Source: Paraburkholderia nodosa DSM 21604
GTDB lineage: Bacteria; Pseudomonadota; Gammaproteobacteria; Burkholderiales; Burkholderiaceae
NCBI RefSeq assembly: GCF_000519185.1
Contig: NZ_JAFA01000006.1
Span: forward strand, 44,454-108,453
Length of the DNA: 64,000 bases
Direction: 5' to 3'
Of the stretch, positions 43,676 to 52,247 are shown one piece after another. The translations under genes and the position numbers were made by a program. The notes under the pieces are model-generated. The model searched no databases and was not told where the DNA came from. It was given only the letters and a program-made list of their open reading frames with translations. Numbering within the stretch: the stretch's first letter is position 1; every line of letters starts with the position of its first letter.

Positions 43676-44848
43676 GTGAGTTCTCAAGTCGTTATCGTTG
43701 GCGGCGGGGTAATCGGTAGTTCTATTGCTTACTTTCTGCGCGCAGCCGACCCAACGGTTTCCGTCACCGTGTTCGAGCGCGACCCGAGTTATGCGCGCTC
43801 GTCATCGGCGCTTTCGGCCGCGTCGATCCGGCAGCAGTTTTCCACGCCGTTGTCGATCCAGATGTCGCTGTTCGGCATCGAGTTTCTGCGCGGCATTGGC
43901 GAGCGGCTCGAAGTGAACGGCAGCCGCCCGTCGATCGAGCTGCACGAGGGCGGTTATCTCTTCCTCGCGACGGAAGCGGGCGATGCGACGCTGCGCGAGA
44001 ATCACGCGCTGCAAACGCGTCTTGGCGCGGACATCGAACTCATGTCGCGCGACGCGTTGCACGCGAAGTTTCCCTGGCTCAACGTCGAGGATCTCGCAAG
44101 CGGCGCGTATGGCCGCAGCGGCGAGGGCTGGTTCGACGGCTACGGCCTCGTGCAGGCGTTGCGCAAGAAGGCGCAGTCGCTCGGCGCGCGCTATGTGACG
44201 GCCGATGTGACCGGCGTCGTGCGTAGTGGCCGCAAGGTCACGCACGTGATCGCGAGCGACGGCGAACGCCATGCGTGCGACACGCTCGTGAACGCAGCCG
44301 GCGCGTGGGCGCGCAAGCTCGCGGAAATGATGGATATCGACATTCCGGTCTATGCGCGCCGCCGCAGCATTTTCAACGTGTCGTCGCCGGCGCGGCTCGC
44401 CGCGTGCCCGTTGCTGATCGATCCGTCCGGCGTGTATTTCCGCCCTGAGGGCAACACGTACATCACCGGAACGTCGCCGAGCGCGGACAACGACCCCAAC
44501 GACCTGCCGCTCGACGAAGTCGATCACGCCATCTTCGACGACGTGATCTGGCCCACGCTTGCGCACCGCGTGCCGGGATTCGAGGCGCTGCGCGTGGAGA
44601 ACTGCTGGTCCGGCTATTACGAGTACAACGTGCTCGACCAGAACGCGATCATTGGTTATCACCCGGCTATCGACAACTGCGTGTTCGCCAATGGTTTTAG
44701 CGGGCACGGTCTGCAGCAGGGGCCAGCAACCGGGCGCGGCGTGAGCGAGCTGATCCTCAACGGCAGGTACACGACGCTCGATCTTGCTTCGCTCGACTGG
44801 TCGCGCGTACTGGAAAACCGGCCGATCGTCGAAAAGAACGTCGTGTGA
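43676..44848 (+). CDS. FAD-dependent amino-acid oxidoreductase (L-pipecolate oxidase-like)
   Basis: This 390-aa DAO-family protein has the FAD motif VVIVGGGVIGSSIAYFLR directly after the start. The start is GTG 43676 because GGAG stands just before it; ATG 43613 would add 21 residues. C-terminal motifs are ENCWSGYYEYNVLDQNAIIG and VFANGFSGHGLQQGPATGRGVSELI. It sits behind the ALDH7 gene, like AmaA beside AmaB in Pseudomonas, where the pair turns L-pipecolate into 2-aminoadipate. Sarcosine or other secondary amines are alternative substrates. Confidence 0.8.
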   Translation: MSSQVVIVGGGVIGSSIAYFLRAADPTVSVTVFERDPSYARSSSALSAASIRQQFSTPLSIQMSLFGIEFLRGIGERLEVNGSRPSIELHEGGYLFLATEAGDATLRENHALQTRLGADIELMSRDALHAKFPWLNVEDLASGAYGRSGEGWFDGYGLVQALRKKAQSLGARYVTADVTGVVRSGRKVTHVIASDGERHACDTLVNAAGAWARKLAEMMDIDIPVYARRRSIFNVSSPARLAACPLLIDPSGVYFRPEGNTYITGTSPSADNDPNDLPLDEVDHAIFDDVIWPTLAHRVPGFEALRVENCWSGYYEYNVLDQNAIIGYHPAIDNCVFANGFSGHGLQQGPATGRGVSELILNGRYTTLDLASLDWSRVLENRPIVEKNVV

Positions 44849-44876
44849 CGGTGGGTAGTCAGGCCGCGCAAAAAAG

Positions 44877-44902
44877 AGCCCGTGATTTCACGGGCTTTTT
44901 TA
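44877..44902 (+). terminator. Rho-independent terminator
   Basis: AGCCCGTGA-TT-TCACGGGCT followed by TTTTT is a strong terminator 28 nt after the FAD oxidase stop. Confidence 0.85.
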
Positions 44903-44912
44903 TTGCGCGACC

Positions 44913-44958
44913 GCTTGATGAGCAAACCGCATGACATGGTGATTAGATTTCGTTTGAT
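44913..44958 (+). repeat. 46-nt upstream repeat, copy 2
   Basis: This matches 40474-40519 at 42 of 46 bases. It lies between the preceding terminator and the aminotransferase gene, which places it in the promoter of that gene. Confidence 0.7.
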
Positions 44959-45022
44959 ACGTCCGTGAGGGCTGACCACAATCGAAGCTTGTCCGTTGCC
45001 GCGCTTAACCGCCATCGACTCC

Positions 45023-46252
45023 ATGTCCGCCATGTACGATTTCACCGCGCCCTTTGAGCATCCCGCCGGTTCGCCCATTCGCGAGCTTTTCAAGTACCTG
45101 GGAGAGCCAGGCATGATTTCCTTCGCTGGCGGCTATCCTGCCAGCGACCTGTTCGATGCCGATGGACTGCAAGCGGCAGCGGCTCAGGCATGGCAGGCTT
45201 CCACGCGCTGCCTTCAGTATGGCCCGACCGACGGTTTGCCCGAATTGAAAACGCAGCTGCTCGCGCTGATGGCGCGCCGCGGTGTGACCTGCGCGCCTGA
45301 GGAGATGGTCGTCACCACAGGGTCGCAGCAAGGCCTCGACCTCTTGTTGCGCGTGCTGCTCAATCCGGGCGACACGGCCTTGACCGAGCAGCCGGCCTAT
45401 CCGGCCACGCTGCAGGCGCTCAGGCTCCAGCAGGCGCATGTCGTGACGGTGCCGGTAGACGGCGACGGTCTCGACGTGGACGAACTCGCCGCGCGGCTCG
45501 CTTCGGGCGCGATCGTCCGGCCTAAGCTGCTCTACACGGTGCCGACCTTCGCGAATCCCACCGGGGCCACGCTCACGCGCGAGCGGCGCCTTGCGCTCTT
45601 GCGTCTCGCCGTTCAGTACCGCTTCGTGATCGTCGAGGACGATCCGTACGGCGATCTGCGTTTCGCAGGCAACGCGGTGCCATCGATGCTGGCGCTGGCA
45701 AGCGTAGTGCCTGGCGCGCGCGACTGGGTCGTGCACTTCTCGAGTCTTTCGAAAGTTGTCGCGCCCGGCTTGCGCGTAGGCTGGACCGTCGCGCCCGCCG
45801 AAATCGCGCGGCGCTGCGTGATTGCCAAGCAGACCGTCGACCTGTGCAGTACGCCGTGGACCCAGGCAATCGCCGCGCACTACCTGGCGGCGGGCTCGCT
45901 CGAACGGCATCTTCCGCACATCACGCAAGCGTATCGGCGCAAATGCGAAGCGCTTTGCGATGGCTTGCGCGCGCAATTCGGCGATGAAATCGCGTTTCAT
46001 CAACCGGAAGGCGGCATGTTCGTGTGGGCGCGTATTCCGGGTGTGGCGATCGATGCGCTCTTGCCGAATGCAATTGCGAACAAGGTGATTTTTGTTCCGG
46101 GCAAGGCGTTTTTCGCCGACGAGCCCGACACGGCGTCGCTGCGCCTTTCGTTCGCCGCGCCGAACGTGGATGAGATTCGCGAAGGCGTGGCGCGTTTGAA
46201 GCGGGCCGCGCATGCCACGCAAACGGCGGACGTGACGTCGGCACCTGTTTGA
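45023..46252 (+). CDS. PLP-dependent class I/II aminotransferase, probable 2-aminoadipate aminotransferase
   Basis: This 409-aa protein belongs to the LysN/KAT-type fold-type I aminotransferases. Motifs are PAGSPIRELFKYLGEPGMISFAGGYPA, VTTGSQQGLDLLLRVL, VPTFANPTGATL and the PLP lysine in HFSSLSKVVAPGLRVGW. With upstream ALDH7 and DUF1338 genes it supplies the step from 2-aminoadipate to 2-oxoadipate. A TTG at 44996 and ATG 45032 are alternative starts. The regulatory repeat of the LivK-like gene lies just upstream. Confidence 0.83.
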   Translation: MSAMYDFTAPFEHPAGSPIRELFKYLGEPGMISFAGGYPASDLFDADGLQAAAAQAWQASTRCLQYGPTDGLPELKTQLLALMARRGVTCAPEEMVVTTGSQQGLDLLLRVLLNPGDTALTEQPAYPATLQALRLQQAHVVTVPVDGDGLDVDELAARLASGAIVRPKLLYTVPTFANPTGATLTRERRLALLRLAVQYRFVIVEDDPYGDLRFAGNAVPSMLALASVVPGARDWVVHFSSLSKVVAPGLRVGWTVAPAEIARRCVIAKQTVDLCSTPWTQAIAAHYLAAGSLERHLPHITQAYRRKCEALCDGLRAQFGDEIAFHQPEGGMFVWARIPGVAIDALLPNAIANKVIFVPGKAFFADEPDTASLRLSFAAPNVDEIREGVARLKRAAHATQTADVTSAPV

Positions 46253-46264
46253 AATTCGCGCGGT

Positions 46265-46505
46265 TCAAGTTCCGCGCGTTTCTCGTTGCGCAACCAACTG
46301 CGCAAGCTCGACGTAGCGCTCCACGCACGTCGAGGTGAACGGCTCGATCCACGAGACAGTCTGATCGAGCGCCTTCTTGCGCGCATGCACGCTGCCGCTC
46401 GGCACGGCGGCGACGAGCGGCTCGCGCGCGATCACGAGCGATCACAACCCGTCTTCCTGCGCGTTCGCTGCCGACCAGCCAAAGCCGATATCGAGTGCGC
46501 CCTCG
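46265..46505 (-). pseudogene. LysR-family regulator remnant (C-terminal part)
   Basis: The minus strand reads VVEGALDIGFGWSAANAQ... then an in-frame TGA at 46444, then SLVIAREPLVAAVPSGS and SWIEPFTST up to a stop at 46265. This is the typical effector-domain end of a LysR protein, with no N-terminal half. It overlaps the remnant on the other strand, so both are decaying. Confidence 0.55.
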
Positions 46506-46517
46506 ACGACCGGCCGA

Positions 46518-46762
46518 TGCTGGCTCGCGGTGGCGGTCACGGCGATCGGAATCTACCTCTCCTGCTATGACTTCGGCGGCAGCCTCGGCTCCTTGTTGCC
46601 GATTCCCGCATGGCATCGCTTGCGCTGTGTTGGGCGGGGTGCGTGGCGTTCGTCGTGGGCGCTCAGTCGCTAGGCGGGTTGCTCGCGTTCGCGTTCTGGC
46701 GGCCGGAGCGCGCCGCCGCACGGAGCGACGCGCGCGGAGCGCCAGGGCAATCGCCTGGTTGA
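46518..46762 (+). pseudogene. MFS transporter remnant (frameshifted)
   Basis: CWLAVAVTAIGIYLSCYDFGGSLGSLLPIP in one frame is followed near 46610-46630 by MASLALCWAGCVAFVVGAQSL in another, ending at TGA 46762. The two pieces together resemble the last membrane segments of a major-facilitator protein. A frameshift and missing front half show it is not functional. Confidence 0.5.
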
Positions 46763-46829
46763 CAGTCCAAATATTGGCTTCCTATTATGCATACAACGTT
46801 GCACACAAAGAGATATGCAAAATTGTGTG
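46759..46829 (+). promoter_or_regulatory. Promoter and operator of the ABC binding-protein gene
   Basis: The -35 TTGACA (46759-46764), 18-nt spacer and -10 TATTAT (46783-46788) are near consensus. Three bases later comes TACAACGTTGCACACAA (46792-46808). CACACAA (46802-46808) and TTGTGTG (46823-46829) form an inverted repeat with a 14-nt gap. The same layout recurs at 47899-47968. The operator would lie on the transcription start. Confidence 0.75.
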
Positions 46830-46877
46830 GCGTAGGAATCGTGCATCTACGGGATTACCCTTATTGGAGAGGTCATC

Positions 46878-47711
46878 ATGGTTCGGCTGTCTCGCATTAC
46901 CCGTCAAGCTTTCGTCGGCCTGGTTGCAGTGAGTTGCGTGCTCGCGAGCGCGTCGTCTCGCGCGGAGGACGCGAGCGCGTGGCAAAGCGTGAAGAAAGCA
47001 GGTGTTCTGCGCTGCGGCGCCGCGGTTGCGCCCCCGTACGTGATGCGCGACGCGAAAACTGGCCAGTACAGCGGCTTTTTTTCGGACCTGTGCCGCGACT
47101 TCGGGCAGAACGTTCTCAAGGTCAAGGTCGAATTCGTCGACACGTCGTGGGACAACATCGTCGCGGGTCTGCAATCCGACAAATGGGACCTCTCGCTCGC
47201 GCTGAACGACACGCCTGAGCGCGAGAAAGCGATCTCGTTCTCGGTGCCCGCCACCGACTACAACGTCTCGCTGGTCTACAACAAGAACAACCCGAAGATT
47301 CCGAAGGGGGCGCACAGCGTCGCCGATATCGACAAACCCGGGATGACGATTGCGGTCATGTCGGGCACGTCCCAGGACAAGGCGATCTCCGCTGCCATCA
47401 AGCAAGCGCAAATCATGCGTCTGCCGGGCAACGACGAGACGCGTCTCGCGTTGATGTCGAAGCGCGCCGATCTGCTCGCGGACGCGAACATCACCAACAT
47501 GCTGCTGACCGAGGAGCACCCGGAGTGGGCGGTTGCGATTCAGCCCAATCCGCCGCTGGCGCAGCAAGCGGTCTCGTTCGGCGTGCGCAAGGAAACGTCG
47601 AAAGCCGATCTCGCCGTGCTCAACGACTTTCTGAACGCGCAGGTCAAGTCGGGGGCGGTCAACCGTCTCATCAAGACTTCCGTCCAGTCGATGCTCGTGA
47701 CCAACAAGTAA
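46878..47711 (+). CDS. Polar amino-acid ABC transporter periplasmic binding protein
   Basis: This 277-aa protein has a signal peptide (cut after ASASSRA, near residue 28) and the type-2 binding fold of family 3: LRCGAAVAPPYVMRDAKTGQYSGFFSDLCRDF. The start is ATG 46878 with GGAGAGG. It has its own promoter and terminator, separate from the ATPase and permease genes at 48073-50262, so it can be made in excess. The ligand may be a hydroxyproline-type imino acid, judged from the enzymes downstream. Confidence 0.9.
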   Translation: MVRLSRITRQAFVGLVAVSCVLASASSRAEDASAWQSVKKAGVLRCGAAVAPPYVMRDAKTGQYSGFFSDLCRDFGQNVLKVKVEFVDTSWDNIVAGLQSDKWDLSLALNDTPEREKAISFSVPATDYNVSLVYNKNNPKIPKGAHSVADIDKPGMTIAVMSGTSQDKAISAAIKQAQIMRLPGNDETRLALMSKRADLLADANITNMLLTEEHPEWAVAIQPNPPLAQQAVSFGVRKETSKADLAVLNDFLNAQVKSGAVNRLIKTSVQSMLVTNK

Positions 47712-47788
47712 TCACACTGGTTTGGTGCCGCGGTGCTTGCCCGCGACGTGCGGCATCCGGCACACGTTCCGAAACATTCCGCTGCTGG

Positions 47789-47826
47789 AAGGCCGCCGCG
47801 CGCGTGTGCGCGCCGCGGCCTTTTTT
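47789..47826 (+). terminator. Rho-independent terminator after binding-protein gene
   Basis: AAGGCCGC... pairs with ...GCGGCCTT (stem with GC-rich inner arms), followed by TTTTTT, 78 nt after the stop. Confidence 0.8.
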
Positions 47827-47898
47827 GCATTTCGATGCCCGCCGCATGCCCCCGTCTGCACGGTCCCGGTGTTTTCCCTGGAAATCCCGCATCTCTCA

Positions 47899-47968
47899 TT
47901 GACGGTCGAATTTTGGGCTTCTAATATGTGTACAACGTTGCACACAAGTAGATGCGCAAGATTGTGTG
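47899..47968 (+). promoter_or_regulatory. Promoter and operator of the ABC ATPase/catabolic operon
   Basis: The -35 TTGACG (47899-47904), 17-nt spacer and -10 TAATAT (47922-47927) are followed, again after three bases, by TACAACGTTGCACACAA (47931-47947). CACACAA (47941-47947) and TTGTGTG (47962-47968) repeat the 14-nt spacing seen at the other promoter. A leader of about 130 nt follows before ATG 48073. Confidence 0.78.
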
Positions 47969-48072
47969 CTCCAGGCGAGGAGGTGACGGCGCCAGCCGCA
48001 CTGGACCGATCGACAAAGCAGATTCGATTCACATATCGCGCGCTTCGGCACGCGCCCCGCTGGAGAGATTTC

Positions 48073-48906
48073 ATGTTGTCAATGCGAACCATGGCTGCCC
48101 AACCCAACATTGCCCCGACTGTCCTGAACTTCTCGCCGTCGGCGACGGGCGAGTTCGTCCAATTCGAGAACGTCTATAAGCGCTACGGCGAAAACCTCGT
48201 CGTCATGGACCGCATGAGCCTCGACATGCGCGCAGACGACAGGCTCGTGATCATCGGCCCGAGCGGCAGCGGCAAGAGTTCGCTTCTGCGCGTGATGATG
48301 GGCCTCGAAGGCATTCAGGGCGGACAGATCGGCTTTCAGGGCAAGCCGTACATCTACGGCGAGGATTCTGGACGATCGAAGCGTATCGATGCAAAGCTGC
48401 AGAAGCAGATCGGCATGGTTTTTCAGCATTACACGCTGTTTCCGCATCTCTCCGTGCTCGGCAACCTCATTCTCGCGCCGGTGAAAGTCGGCGGCCTCTC
48501 GAAAGCCCAGGCCACTGAGCGCGCCCGCATGTATCTGGCGCGTCTGGGCCTGGAGAGCAAACTCCACGCCTATCCGAGCCAGCTCTCCGGTGGCCAGAAA
48601 CAGCGCGTCGCCATTGCGCGGGCGCTCATGCTGGAGCCGAAGCTGATGCTGTTCGACGAAGTGACCTCGGCGCTCGACCCGGAAATGGTCATTGAAGTGC
48701 AGAACGTGATGCTCCAGCTCGCAGAACAGAAAATGGCGATGATCATCGTGACACACGACATGCACTTCGCCCGCGATATCGCCACGCGCGTCGTGTTCTG
48801 CGCGGGCGGGAAGATCGTGGAGCAGGGCGCACCGGATGAGATGTTCAAGTGTCCGAAGGAAGCGCGCACGCGCGAGTTTCTCGAGAAAGTTCTGCATCTC
48901 GACTGA
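48073..48906 (+). CDS. Polar amino-acid ABC transporter ATPase
   Basis: This 277-aa protein has Walker A GPSGSGKSS, signature LSGGQKQRVAIARAL and Walker B LMLFDEVTSALDPE, of the GlnQ/HisP type. The first ~30 residues (LSMRTMAAQPNIAPTVLNF) are an N-terminal extension over the usual family start; the frame would allow an even longer upstream extension. The start is ATG 48073 with GGAGAG. Two permease genes follow within 10 nt each. Confidence 0.92.
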   Translation: MLSMRTMAAQPNIAPTVLNFSPSATGEFVQFENVYKRYGENLVVMDRMSLDMRADDRLVIIGPSGSGKSSLLRVMMGLEGIQGGQIGFQGKPYIYGEDSGRSKRIDAKLQKQIGMVFQHYTLFPHLSVLGNLILAPVKVGGLSKAQATERARMYLARLGLESKLHAYPSQLSGGQKQRVAIARALMLEPKLMLFDEVTSALDPEMVIEVQNVMLQLAEQKMAMIIVTHDMHFARDIATRVVFCAGGKIVEQGAPDEMFKCPKEARTREFLEKVLHLD

Positions 48907-48914
48907 GGGTGGCC

Positions 48915-49586
48915 ATGAACTACCAGTTTGATTTCCACTTCCTGCAAGGGAGCCTCGGGTCCCTGCTTGACGGACTGCGGGTGACGGTCGAGCTTGCCCT
49001 CGCGTCCAACATCATGGGGCTCGTGCTCGGCTTTTTCCTGTGCCTGCTGGTCATGAGCCGTTGGGCAATCGTGCGCTGGCCGGCGCAACTCTTCATCGAA
49101 TTCTTTCGTTGCACGCCCGCGCTGCTGCAAATCGTGTGGTTCTTCTACTGCATCCCGATGATGGTCGATGTGTTCATCGACCCCATCGTGATGGGCATCC
49201 TGGCATTGGGCCTGAACCTGACGGCATTCAATGCGGAAGCCTATCGCGCAGGCGTTCAGGCGGTGCCGAAGGAACACCTCGACGCGTGCGTCGCGCTCGG
49301 CCTGAAGCCGTGGCAACGTACCTTCTACGTGGTCCTGCCGCAAGCGCTTCGTAGCTCGATGCCCGTTCTCATGACCAACGGCATTGGGAGCCTGCAGCAA
49401 AGCGCGCTCGTCGCAATCGTGGCGGTCGCGGATCTCATGTACGTGGGCAAGAGCCTGGCGACGCAAGCCTATCGTCCGCTCGAGACCTACACGGTCGTGG
49501 CGCTCATCTACTTTGCGCTTTCGCTGCCGATCGCGCGGCTCGTCCACGTGATCGAGCGACGTCAGGAACTGGCCCATCAGCGCTAA
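48915..49586 (+). CDS. Amino-acid ABC transporter permease 1
   Basis: This 223-aa His/Glu/Gln-type permease has the motif GLTAFNAEAYRAGVQAVPKEHLDACVALGLKPWQ (EAA loop), about five membrane segments and FIEFFRCTPALLQIVWFFY. It starts at ATG 48915, 8 nt after the ATPase stop. It pairs with the second permease. Confidence 0.9.
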   Translation: MNYQFDFHFLQGSLGSLLDGLRVTVELALASNIMGLVLGFFLCLLVMSRWAIVRWPAQLFIEFFRCTPALLQIVWFFYCIPMMVDVFIDPIVMGILALGLNLTAFNAEAYRAGVQAVPKEHLDACVALGLKPWQRTFYVVLPQALRSSMPVLMTNGIGSLQQSALVAIVAVADLMYVGKSLATQAYRPLETYTVVALIYFALSLPIARLVHVIERRQELAHQR

Positions 49587-49596
49587 GGAGAAGACC

Positions 49597-50262
49597 ATGA
49601 ACCTCGATTTCGCCTCCGTGCTGCCGTACTGGCTGGTCCTGCTCAAAGGATTGGGGCTGACGCTCGCGTTCACGAGCAGTTGCGCCGTGATCGGCAGCCT
49701 TGCCGGTTTCGTGTTGAGCCTGCTGCGCATGTCCTCGTCGCGGTGGATGAAAGCGGCAACGACGCTCTATGTCGAATTCTTTCGTGGAACGCCGCTGCTG
49801 ATTCAGCTCTTCTGGGTGTTCTTCTGTTTCCCGGTCGTTTTCAGGATTCCGATTCCGCCTTACCTCTCGGTCGTGATTTCGCTGACGTTGTATATGGCGG
49901 CCATCACGAGCGAGACGTTTCGCGGGGCGCTGAAGTCGATTTCCTCGGAGCAGCATGACGCGTGCATTGCGCTCAGTCTCACGCCGCAAGCGAAGATTCT
50001 CTATGTGATCTTTCCGCAAGCGCTGTTGCGCGCCGTTCCGCCGTTGCTCTCGAACGTCGTGAGCCTGTTCAAGGAGAGTGCGCTCATCTCGTCCGTGGGT
50101 GTCGCCGATCTGATGTTCGTCGGGCAGAACATTTCGACCAGCACGGCACGGCCAGTCGAATTCCTGACCACGGTCGCCATGATCTATTTCCTTGTCGCGT
50201 TCCCGCTGACCCGTCTGGTCGGCTTGGTCGAGACAAAGTTTCTCAGGCGCTTTGCCTACTAA
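49597..50262 (+). CDS. Amino-acid ABC transporter permease 2
   Basis: This 221-aa permease is homologous to the first. VEFFRGTPLLIQLFWVFF and ITSETFRGALKSISSEQHDACIALSLTPQ (EAA loop) are present, with FKESALISSVGVADLMFVGQ. It starts at ATG 49597 behind AAGGAGA, 10 nt after the first permease gene. The dihydrodipicolinate synthase-family gene follows after 33 nt. Confidence 0.9.
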   Translation: MNLDFASVLPYWLVLLKGLGLTLAFTSSCAVIGSLAGFVLSLLRMSSSRWMKAATTLYVEFFRGTPLLIQLFWVFFCFPVVFRIPIPPYLSVVISLTLYMAAITSETFRGALKSISSEQHDACIALSLTPQAKILYVIFPQALLRAVPPLLSNVVSLFKESALISSVGVADLMFVGQNISTSTARPVEFLTTVAMIYFLVAFPLTRLVGLVETKFLRRFAY

Positions 50263-50295
50263 ACCCAACCATTGTTTCGTGAAGCGGAGATTCAA

Positions 50296-51174
50296 ATGCA
50301 GATGAAAGGTATCCTGCCGGCGCTCGTTACGCCGTTCAATGCGTCCGGTGCCGTCGACCACGACACCCTCGCGAACATCCTCGAGTTTCAGCTGAAGGCC
50401 GGCGTCAACGGCTTCGTGCCGCTCGGTTCGACGGGCGAATATTACGCCCTGACGCACGACGAGCGCCGCGCCATCCTCAAGACGGTGCGCGAAGTCGTGG
50501 GCGAACGCGGGACGCTCATCGGCGGCGCGAACGGCTCGTCCACGCGTGAAGTCATCGAGCAGACGCGACTCGTCCGCGACGCCGGCTACACGAACGTTCT
50601 TATTGCGCCGCCGTACTATGCGCTGCCGTCGCAGGAAGAATTGATTGGGCATTACGCCGCGATTCTCGAAGCCGTGCCGGACGTCAACGTGATTCTTTAT
50701 AACTATCCGGTCCGCACGAATGTGGAAGTCGGTTTCGGCGTTCTCGATGCCTTCAAGGATCACCCGCGCGTCGTCGGGATCAAGGAGAGCAGTGGCAACC
50801 TGCTGCGCGCCATCGAAATCGGCGAGAAGTACAAGGATCACTACCAGCTCTCATGCGGTTCGGACGATCAGGCGCTCGACTTCTTCCTGTGGGGCGCCAC
50901 GAGCTGGATTTGCGGGCCGGCGAATTGTTTCGTCAAGCCGGTCGTCGACTTCTACAATAAGTTCGAGGCCGGCGATATTCGCGGTGCGCAAAACGTCATG
51001 CGCTCGCTCTTCCCGGTCATGGCCACGATGGAAGCCGGCAAGTTCGTGCAGAAGGTGAAGTACGGCTGCGAACTGGCAGGCTTCATGGTGGGCGCCGCGC
51101 GCATGCCGCTGATGCCGCTGACCGACGCAGAAAAGGCCGCATTCCGCGCGGTATTCGAAGCCGCTCAGGCCTAA
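50296..51174 (+). CDS. DapA/NanA-family lyase, possible pyrroline-4-hydroxy-2-carboxylate deaminase
   Basis: This 292-aa protein has the Schiff-base lysine Lys163 (GIKESSGN) and the tyrosine of YNYP (Tyr137), plus [18 protein letters not shown]. This family includes DHDPS, N-acetylneuraminate lyase and the hydroxyproline-pathway deaminase LhpC/HypD. Next to a 4-hydroxyproline epimerase and a D-amino-acid oxidase, the deaminase role (pyrroline-4-hydroxy-2-carboxylate to 2-oxoglutarate semialdehyde) is the best reading. The start is ATG 50296; ATG 50302 is close behind. Confidence 0.78.
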   Translation: MQMKGILPALVTPFNASGAVDHDTLANILEFQLKAGVNGFVPLGSTGEYYALTHDERRAILKTVREVVGERGTLIGGANGSSTREVIEQTRLVRDAGYTNVLIAPPYYALPSQEELIGHYAAILEAVPDVNVILYNYPVRTNVEVGFGVLDAFKDHPRVVGIKESSGNLLRAIEIGEKYKDHYQLSCGSDDQALDFFLWGATSWICGPANCFVKPVVDFYNKFEAGDIRGAQNVMRSLFPVMATMEAGKFVQKVKYGCELAGFMVGAARMPLMPLTDAEKAAFRAVFEAAQA

Positions 51175-51181
51175 TCCGCAC

Positions 51182-51204
51182 GCCGGCGCCTGGGCGGCGC
51201 CGGC
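51182..51204 (+). other. Perfect GC hairpin inside the operon
   Basis: GCCGGCGCC-TGGGC-GGCGCCGGC between the deaminase and epimerase genes. With no T-run it likely stabilises or processes the mRNA. Confidence 0.5.
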
Positions 51205-51230
51205 TCACACGTTCCGGTGGAAAACCGACA

Positions 51231-52247
51231 ATGACGCGACATAGCTTCAAGTGCATCGAAGGTCACACGGAAGGCATGCCGGTACGGATGGTCATCGAGG
51301 GCGCGCCGTCGCTCGCGGGGCGCACGATGGCCGAGCGGCGCGAGGACTTCGTCGGGCGATACGACTGGATTCGCCGTGCGCTCATGCTGGAGCCGCGCGG
51401 CCATTCGCACATGTCGGGCACGCTGCTGTATCCCCCGGTGTCCGCCAATGCCGATATGAGCTTGCTCTTCATCGAAACCTCGGGGTGCCTGCCGATGTGC
51501 GGACATGCGTCCATCGGCTCGATCTCGTTCGCGCTGGAAGCCGGTTTGGTGAAGCCGAAAGCGCCGGGTACGGTGGTTGTCGACGTGCCCGCCGGGCAAC
51601 TGAGCGCGCGCTACGAACAGGACGGAAATCGCGTGACGTCGGTGCGTTTTACGAATGTGCCCAGTTTCCTGCTCCATCGCGACGTGGAAGTCGTGCATCC
51701 GAAGTTGGGCAAGCTCGTGCTCGACATTGCCTACGGCGGCAACTTCTATCCGATCGTGGAAGTCCAGCAGAATTTCCCGGGATGCGAGCATTTCAATCCG
51801 CAGCAGTTGCTCGAATGGGGCCGTGACATGCAGGCGCTGTTGAACGAAACCATGCAAGTCGTTCATCCGGACAATCCGCTCATTCGCGGCGTGAAGCACT
51901 GCATGTGGACGGGTGCACCGCTTTCGGGCGACGCCCACGCGCGCGCCGTGGTGATTGCCGGCGAGAGTCTGATCGACCGTTCGCCCTGCGGGACCGGCAC
52001 CTCTGCGCGCGTTGCACAACGGTATGCGCGTGGGTTGCTCGAAGCAGGGCAGGCTTTCAGGCATCAAAGTCTGATCGGCAGTTGTTTCATCGGGCGCGTC
52101 GAATCGACGACGCGGCTCGACAGCGGCATCGACGCCGTCCGCCCCAGCGTCGAAGGGCGCGCGTGGATCACCGGTCGCTCCGAACACTACGTGGACGACG
52201 ATCAACCCTATGCATTGGGCTTCGACCTTCAGGAGTTCGCCAGGTGA
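51231..52247 (+). CDS. 4-hydroxyproline 2-epimerase (proline racemase family, Cys/Cys)
   Basis: This 338-aa protein has both catalytic cysteines: Cys90 (MCGHA) and Cys253 (DRSPCGTG). These act as acid/base pair in proline racemases and 4-hydroxyproline epimerases. It would turn trans-4-hydroxy-L-proline into cis-4-hydroxy-D-proline for the oxidase that follows. The start is ATG 51231. The stop overlaps the GTG of the oxidase gene. Two other family members in the window, at 55084 and 59631, carry different residue pairs. Confidence 0.85.
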   Translation: MTRHSFKCIEGHTEGMPVRMVIEGAPSLAGRTMAERREDFVGRYDWIRRALMLEPRGHSHMSGTLLYPPVSANADMSLLFIETSGCLPMCGHASIGSISFALEAGLVKPKAPGTVVVDVPAGQLSARYEQDGNRVTSVRFTNVPSFLLHRDVEVVHPKLGKLVLDIAYGGNFYPIVEVQQNFPGCEHFNPQQLLEWGRDMQALLNETMQVVHPDNPLIRGVKHCMWTGAPLSGDAHARAVVIAGESLIDRSPCGTGTSARVAQRYARGLLEAGQAFRHQSLIGSCFIGRVESTTRLDSGIDAVRPSVEGRAWITGRSEHYVDDDQPYALGFDLQEFAR

